Shown in pieces: positions 23,688-23,749 of a stretch of 23,749 bases of DNA (positions are counted from its first letter, which is position 1; each line of letters opens with the position of its first letter). The notes under the pieces were generated by a model. That model was not told the DNA's origin, did no database searches, and saw only the letters and a list, made by a program, of their open reading frames with translations. The position numbers were made by a program, and so were the translations under genes. The stretch is from CAKSQF01 sp964582375 (GTDB taxonomy: Bacteria > Bacillota > Clostridia > Oscillospirales > CAG-272), in the NCBI GenBank assembly GCA_964582375.1, contig CAZORL010000023.1:1-23749 (forward strand), written 5' to 3'.

Positions 23688-23749
23688 ATTATAAACAAGA
23701 CCTGTGTACTGATTCATTAATTGTTCCATTCCGTCGTTCGGGTCTTTAT

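Noticed and set aside
17630..23749. Integrated mobile element or prophage
   Set aside because: No integrase, transposase, phage gene, terminal repeat pair or tRNA attachment site is visible; only composition change and gene decay support foreign origin.

Overview
The window looks like a chromosomal segment of a low-to-mid-GC gut Clostridia (Oscillospiraceae/Ruminococcaceae-like Firmicute). This is inferred from the gene order yicC-remA-gmk-rpoZ-priA-def-fmt-rsmB, the strong AGGAGG-type ribosome binding sites, the extended -10 promoters reading TGGTATAAT, a DUF6472-like Cys-rich small protein, and a bile-salt-hydrolase-like enzyme. No RNA gene, CRISPR array or intact mobile element was recognised.

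Layout. 122-2155: a LysR regulator (minus) and birA (plus) diverge from a compact shared promoter region; birA is followed by a 65-residue Cys-rich protein and a hairpin terminator shared with the convergent lipoprotein gene. 2213-2965: a lipoprotein gene with its own near-consensus promoter. 3080-13455 (minus): a long co-directional block running yicC, remA, gmk, rpoZ, priA, def, fmt, rsmB, then a 60-residue Gly/Ser-rich peptide, a GNAT_C-type acyltransferase-like protein, a choloylglycine-hydrolase-family enzyme and a YfbR-type nucleotidase. The first eight genes cover nucleotide supply, transcription, replication restart, formyl-Met metabolism and rRNA modification. The last four are more accessory. 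13741-16184: asd (plus) and eno (minus) converge on a strong hairpin. 16367-17633: a CpsB/YwqE-like PHP phosphatase overlaps a VanZ-family membrane protein.

From about 17.6 kb to the end the character changes. Base composition is more AT-rich, families are poorly known, and there are several signs of decay or unusual decoding. These are a lipoprotein plus a small membrane protein whose best start is ATA; a histidine-kinase ATPase remnant fused in frame to a C-terminally anchored surface protein; a transglutaminase-like lipoprotein whose Shine-Dalgarno-led ATG is out of frame because of an A7 tract; a membrane-anchored protein of unknown function; and a RICIN/Big_2/DUF3289 surface protein that is both 5'-truncated and frameshifted in an A6 tract. 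This is best read as a degenerating cell-surface accessory island. The two homopolymer frameshifts could instead be phase-variable switches or assembly errors.

The most interesting items for follow-up are the two poly-A frameshifts in neighbouring surface-protein genes, the small peptide placed before an acyltransferase-like gene, the ATA start, and the kinase-remnant fusion. I did not find a clearly complete, new multi-gene system.
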